From Dirofilaria immitis (taxonomy: Eukaryota > Nematoda > Chromadorea > Rhabditida > Onchocercidae): 64,000 bases of DNA. The position numbers and the translations under genes were made by a program. Location: NCBI GenBank assembly GCA_024305405.1, contig JAKNDB010000109.1, positions 2,914,001 to 2,978,000 of the forward strand, written 5' to 3'. Under the pieces are notes generated by a model. That model had not been told where the DNA came from and searched no databases. It was given only the letters and a program-made list of their open reading frames with translations. Shown here piece by piece: positions 61,801 through 64,000 of the stretch (position 1 is the stretch's first letter; each line of letters begins with the position of its first letter).

Positions 61801-61899
61801 GTCGAGACATATATTGAGTAGCAGGATACCTTGAATGAAATGTCGATGATGTGAGTCTTGATGAGAAAACACCCATAAATATACGATCTATAAGAATGT
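55837..61899. other. Long region without a firm gene
   Basis: Two stretches look weakly coding. At 56167-56324 (+) an acceptor TTCTTTCCAG and a GTATG donor bracket a frame containing SFIGRDGETDSKIKELF. At about 57934-58108 (+) a Thr/Ser-rich frame (LSANQNGDSLESPTKENF, ending in DQTT and a stop) has more even base composition, but a TAA lies just upstream in frame. Neither matches a family I know or joins a neighbour in phase. The rest is AT-rich with short tandem repeats. Confidence 0.35.
59281..59329. repeat. Tandem duplication, ~24-bp unit
   Basis: Two copies of a TTTTATAAAAC-T4/5-GATGTAAC unit (59281-59303 and 59306-59329). They differ only by one T in a T run. Confidence 0.85.
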
Positions 61900-62261
61900 C
61901 TACTTCATCTTTATTCCCAATTTTCTTATAAAACATGACAAACCGCCAAGGACGCCAACAACCGCACTGATCACAGCTGTGGTAAATGTCATTGCAATCT
62001 CGTATGTTGATTTCACTAAAAATAGTAGAAGCTATATAATGTATTCTGCATAAACTTTCTATCTATTTTATTTCCTGATTTTTTGCTCTTATTATTCTTC
62101 CGGCAATTTGGAAATGCATTGACACCACATCCAGGGTTTTCTTTATACTGATTATTTGTATAATTTTTTACGATATTATTGCTTCCAACTTAACATCAAG
62201 CTTAACAACGGCCACCGATTCTTCCTTCAAACGACAGTAAATCTTATCTGATGTTTTCGAA
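61900..62261 (-). CDS. Last two exons of an unidentified membrane protein
   Basis: The terminal exon 62015-61900 follows a TTTTTAG acceptor and encodes KSTYEIAMTF, a helix (TTAVISAVVGVLGGLSCF), a basic tail (IRKLGIKMK) and TAG. An upstream exon starting at 62261 after TTGTTTAG encodes SKTSDKIYCRLKEESVAVV, and after a one-base frame break near 62165 continues NNIVKNYTNNQYKENPGC. A join that ends that exon after GGATGTG would give an in-phase ...NPGCVKSTYEI. The picture is a type I membrane protein C-terminus with a Cys-containing, N-glycosylatable outer segment. I do not recognise the family. Further 5' exons would have to lie beyond or within the mitochondrial insertion that starts about 25 bases away. 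Confidence 0.4.
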
Positions 62262-62284
62262 CTAAACAATTACAAATGTTTTCT

Positions 62285-62541
62285 TTAGGTGTTTCTACTT
62301 TTTTTGTCTTTTTTGTTTTTGTTTTTAAATTGATCGTTTGATTTTTGTTTTAATTGGTGTTGAGTTCTCTTTTTTTCTTTCTCAATTTATTATGCTTTTT
62401 TTGAATCTGTTTTATTTTATGCGTTTTGGAGTTGTTTCTGGACTGGTTGGATTAATTGTTCTTTTTATTAAGGGTTATGGTTTTGATAAGGTTATGCCTC
62501 ATTTTTATAATATTAAGTTTGATTTTATTTGGTCATATTAA
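62285..62541 (+). pseudogene. nd4L: Mitochondrial nd4L-like fragment (numt)
   Basis: T-rich DNA typical of a nematode mtDNA coding strand reads FFVFFVFVFK, then after a small gap DRLIFVLIGVEFSFFLSQF, later FYFMRFGVVSGLVGLIVLFI and GYGFDKV. This parallels nematode ND4L (RLIF-ILISLEF core, FYF-SVISS middle, FFGSDN near the end). One or two bases are lost at about 62330, where a Trp codon is expected, so it cannot encode ND4L as it stands. Confidence 0.75.
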
Positions 62542-62760
62542 TGTATATTACCTTTTAGTTTATTTATTTAGTATGTAATTTTTTGTTTACTGGTAGTTTT
62601 TTATTGTTTTATTGATGTTCCAGAATAATCGGCTATACGTTTTAATTTTTAACTCTATTTGTTCTAGTATTACTTGTTTTTTTTCTTCATGTTTTTTATA
62701 AAATGTTTTGATTTTTGTTATATTTTCTTGTAATATTTAAAATTTGTTTTTTTGAGCTGA
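62542..62760 (+). pseudogene. rrnS: Mitochondrial 12S rRNA (rrnS) fragment (numt)
   Basis: GTTCCAGAATAATCGGCTA at 62617-62635 is the conserved 12S segment used to recognise filarial rrnS. It follows the nd4L remnant directly, in the filarial mitochondrial order nd4L then rrnS. The T-rich composition continues to about 62760, where the sequence returns to ordinary nuclear DNA. Most of the rRNA is missing. Confidence 0.8.
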
Positions 62761-62980
62761 ATTAGGCTTTCTGTAACAAAATGTAAACGAAATAAATAAA
62801 TATATATAACAATGTAATTTAGACAGTGATTACGGAACTCACATTTTTCAACAACAAAAAACCTATGAGCTATTTTTTTTTGAAATTGGAAAAGAAAGTA
62901 ATTGTTTTTAATACATTAATAAATTTAATAAAAAGTGATACAAACCATGTGCTTAGTGAATTTATTTTGTTAATAATATT

Positions 62981-63310
62981 TTGAAAAGATATAGGTTCTT
63001 TTTAAGCGTTGTTGCTTTCTTTCTTTTTGGTTTTTATTTGGTTTTTCATTTGTTTTATATAGAATTATCTAAGTTTGTTTTGATTAGTGATGGCTTAATT
63101 TTTGGTTTTATAATTTCTAGTTTTTTTCATCAAGGTTTTCAATCTAATGCTTTTTTAAGTTTGTTTGTTTTTTCCCTTTGTTTTTGGATGTTTATTTTTT
63201 TCCTTATTTAGTTTTTGAGCTTGTGTTGGTTTGTTGTTTCTTTAACTGATTATTTTTAATTAGTGGTTCGTACATTGATTCCAGTTTTTAATACTTTTTG
63301 ATTTTTTTAA
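62981..63310 (+). pseudogene. Mitochondria-like coding fragment, possibly cox3
   Basis: A T-rich open frame (FFLSVVAFFLFGFYLVFHLF, then SDGLIFGFIISSFFHQGFQS, then LFVFSLCFWMFIFFLI) ends at a TAG. The same frame then continues through further stops with VVRTLIPVFNTF. The hydrophobic pattern and the GF-S-x-F-F-W order suggest COX3, but no diagnostic motif survives. TGA occurs where Trp would fit the mitochondrial code. Another membrane subunit is possible. Confidence 0.4.
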
Positions 63311-63470
63311 GGAAGATCATCGTTGAGAATGGTTTTCTAGTTTGGTGATATTTTTATTCATTGGTTAAGTTTTTGATAAGTGGGGTTACTTTATTAATAT
63401 TATTTTTTTGATTGGTTATTTTTGATGTTTAATATTTTGAATGTTGGTTTATTTTATTCTTTTTATTTCT

Positions 63471-63706
63471 TTTGTTAATGGTTCCTGTTGAATCGTTCTT
63501 TGCTTTTTGCTGAGTCATATTTTTTTGATGCTGGTTGTATGTTTTTGTTAAATATAATTTAGTTTATGTTTGTTATATAGTTTAATTTTTAGAATTTCGT
63601 TTTTGATGGAGCGTTAGTAAATTCATAATTATTTTTGGTTTTTCAGTATTATTTCTAGTACTTATTTTAGTATCCTTTGTTAATGGTTCCTGTTGAATTG
63701 TTCTTT
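63471..63706. repeat. 31-bp direct repeat within the mitochondria-like block
   Basis: Copies at 63471-63501 and 63676-63706 (both begin TTTGTTAATGGTTCCTGTTG) differ at a single C/T. They lie 205 bases apart in T-rich sequence that otherwise does not repeat. The second copy ends where the sequence changes to more nuclear-like DNA. Confidence 0.9.
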
Positions 63707-63768
63707 CCCAAATAAAAGATTATTAAGCTAATGATATATTTTCAAAATTATGTATTCCCTAAGTTCTT

Positions 63769-64000
63769 ATGTTTTTGTTGTTACTATATTCATAGTAATT
63801 ATTCTCATATTATTTTTTCGCTTTTTTTATCATGTTTTGATTTATTTTGATATTTATTTTTGCAGTAATTTTTTCAAGTTTAGTTTGAAACGTAGGGATA
63901 GTCGCATGATTGAATTGGTTTTGATTGTTAATTTTCTAATTATAATGGCTGGTACCGATTTTTGGTTGATTCAATATCAGGATCGTATGTTTCGTCAACT
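63769..64000 (+). pseudogene. Mitochondria-like fragment, probably cox2 N-terminal half
   Basis: One frame stays open for about 77 codons to the end of the window: YVFVVTIFIVIILILFF, FCSNFFKFSLKRRDSRM, IELVLIVNFLIIMAG, FWLIQYQDRMFRQ. Two hydrophobic helices separated by a basic loop, a Glu at the start of the second helix and a YxD-type segment after it fit the COX2 membrane anchor. The diagnostic copper-binding part would lie outside the window. No frame break is seen, so it is either a recent insertion or better preserved than its neighbours. Confidence 0.45.

Overview
The window is AT-rich, intron-rich eukaryotic nuclear DNA from a nematode, most likely a filarial worm (Onchocercidae). Pointers are short GT-AG introns with TTTTCAG-like acceptors, compact genes whose kinases resemble nematode PEK-1 and VER receptors, and a mitochondrial 12S motif (62617-62635) that I recognise from filarial 12S sequences, placed next to an ND4L remnant as in filarial mtDNA. 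Species cannot be named from this.

Layout: 1-3500 nothing recognised; 3501-10833 (+) PERK, the ER-stress eIF2alpha kinase; 14223-28029 (+) a FAM193 homologue of more than 30 exons whose 5' end is not fixed; 29148-35267 (-) a PHRF1-like RING+PHD protein, tail to tail with FAM193; 35898-36125 (-) a possible small membrane protein; 38665-47942 (-) a VEGFR/VER-like receptor tyrosine kinase with an Ig-rich ectodomain; 48-53.7 kb largely empty; 54.0-55.8 kb (+) a tentative gene with a PY-like motif, overlapping a decayed 18S rRNA fragment (55282-55581); 56-61.9 kb nothing firm; 61900-62261 (-) last two exons of an unidentified membrane protein; 62285-64000 mitochondria-derived DNA (nd4L, rrnS, probable cox3 and cox2 pieces).

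The four firm genes do not form a pathway. They cover ER stress signalling (PERK), a protein of unknown role (FAM193), chromatin/RNA polymerase II-linked ubiquitin ligation (PHRF1-like) and cell-surface signalling (receptor kinase). Each gene sits on its own span and no operon is evident.

The most striking general feature is that all four otherwise well-conserved genes contain single-base frame breaks, mostly at A/T runs of 4-7. Splice phases fit when one base is added or removed there. This points to consensus (homopolymer) errors rather than four pseudogenes, and gene models called automatically here will be fragmented. I found no convincing new biological system. The best leads are the organelle- and rDNA-derived insertions, a DLG-for-DFG PERK, two GC-AG introns and three perfect or near-perfect foldbacks.
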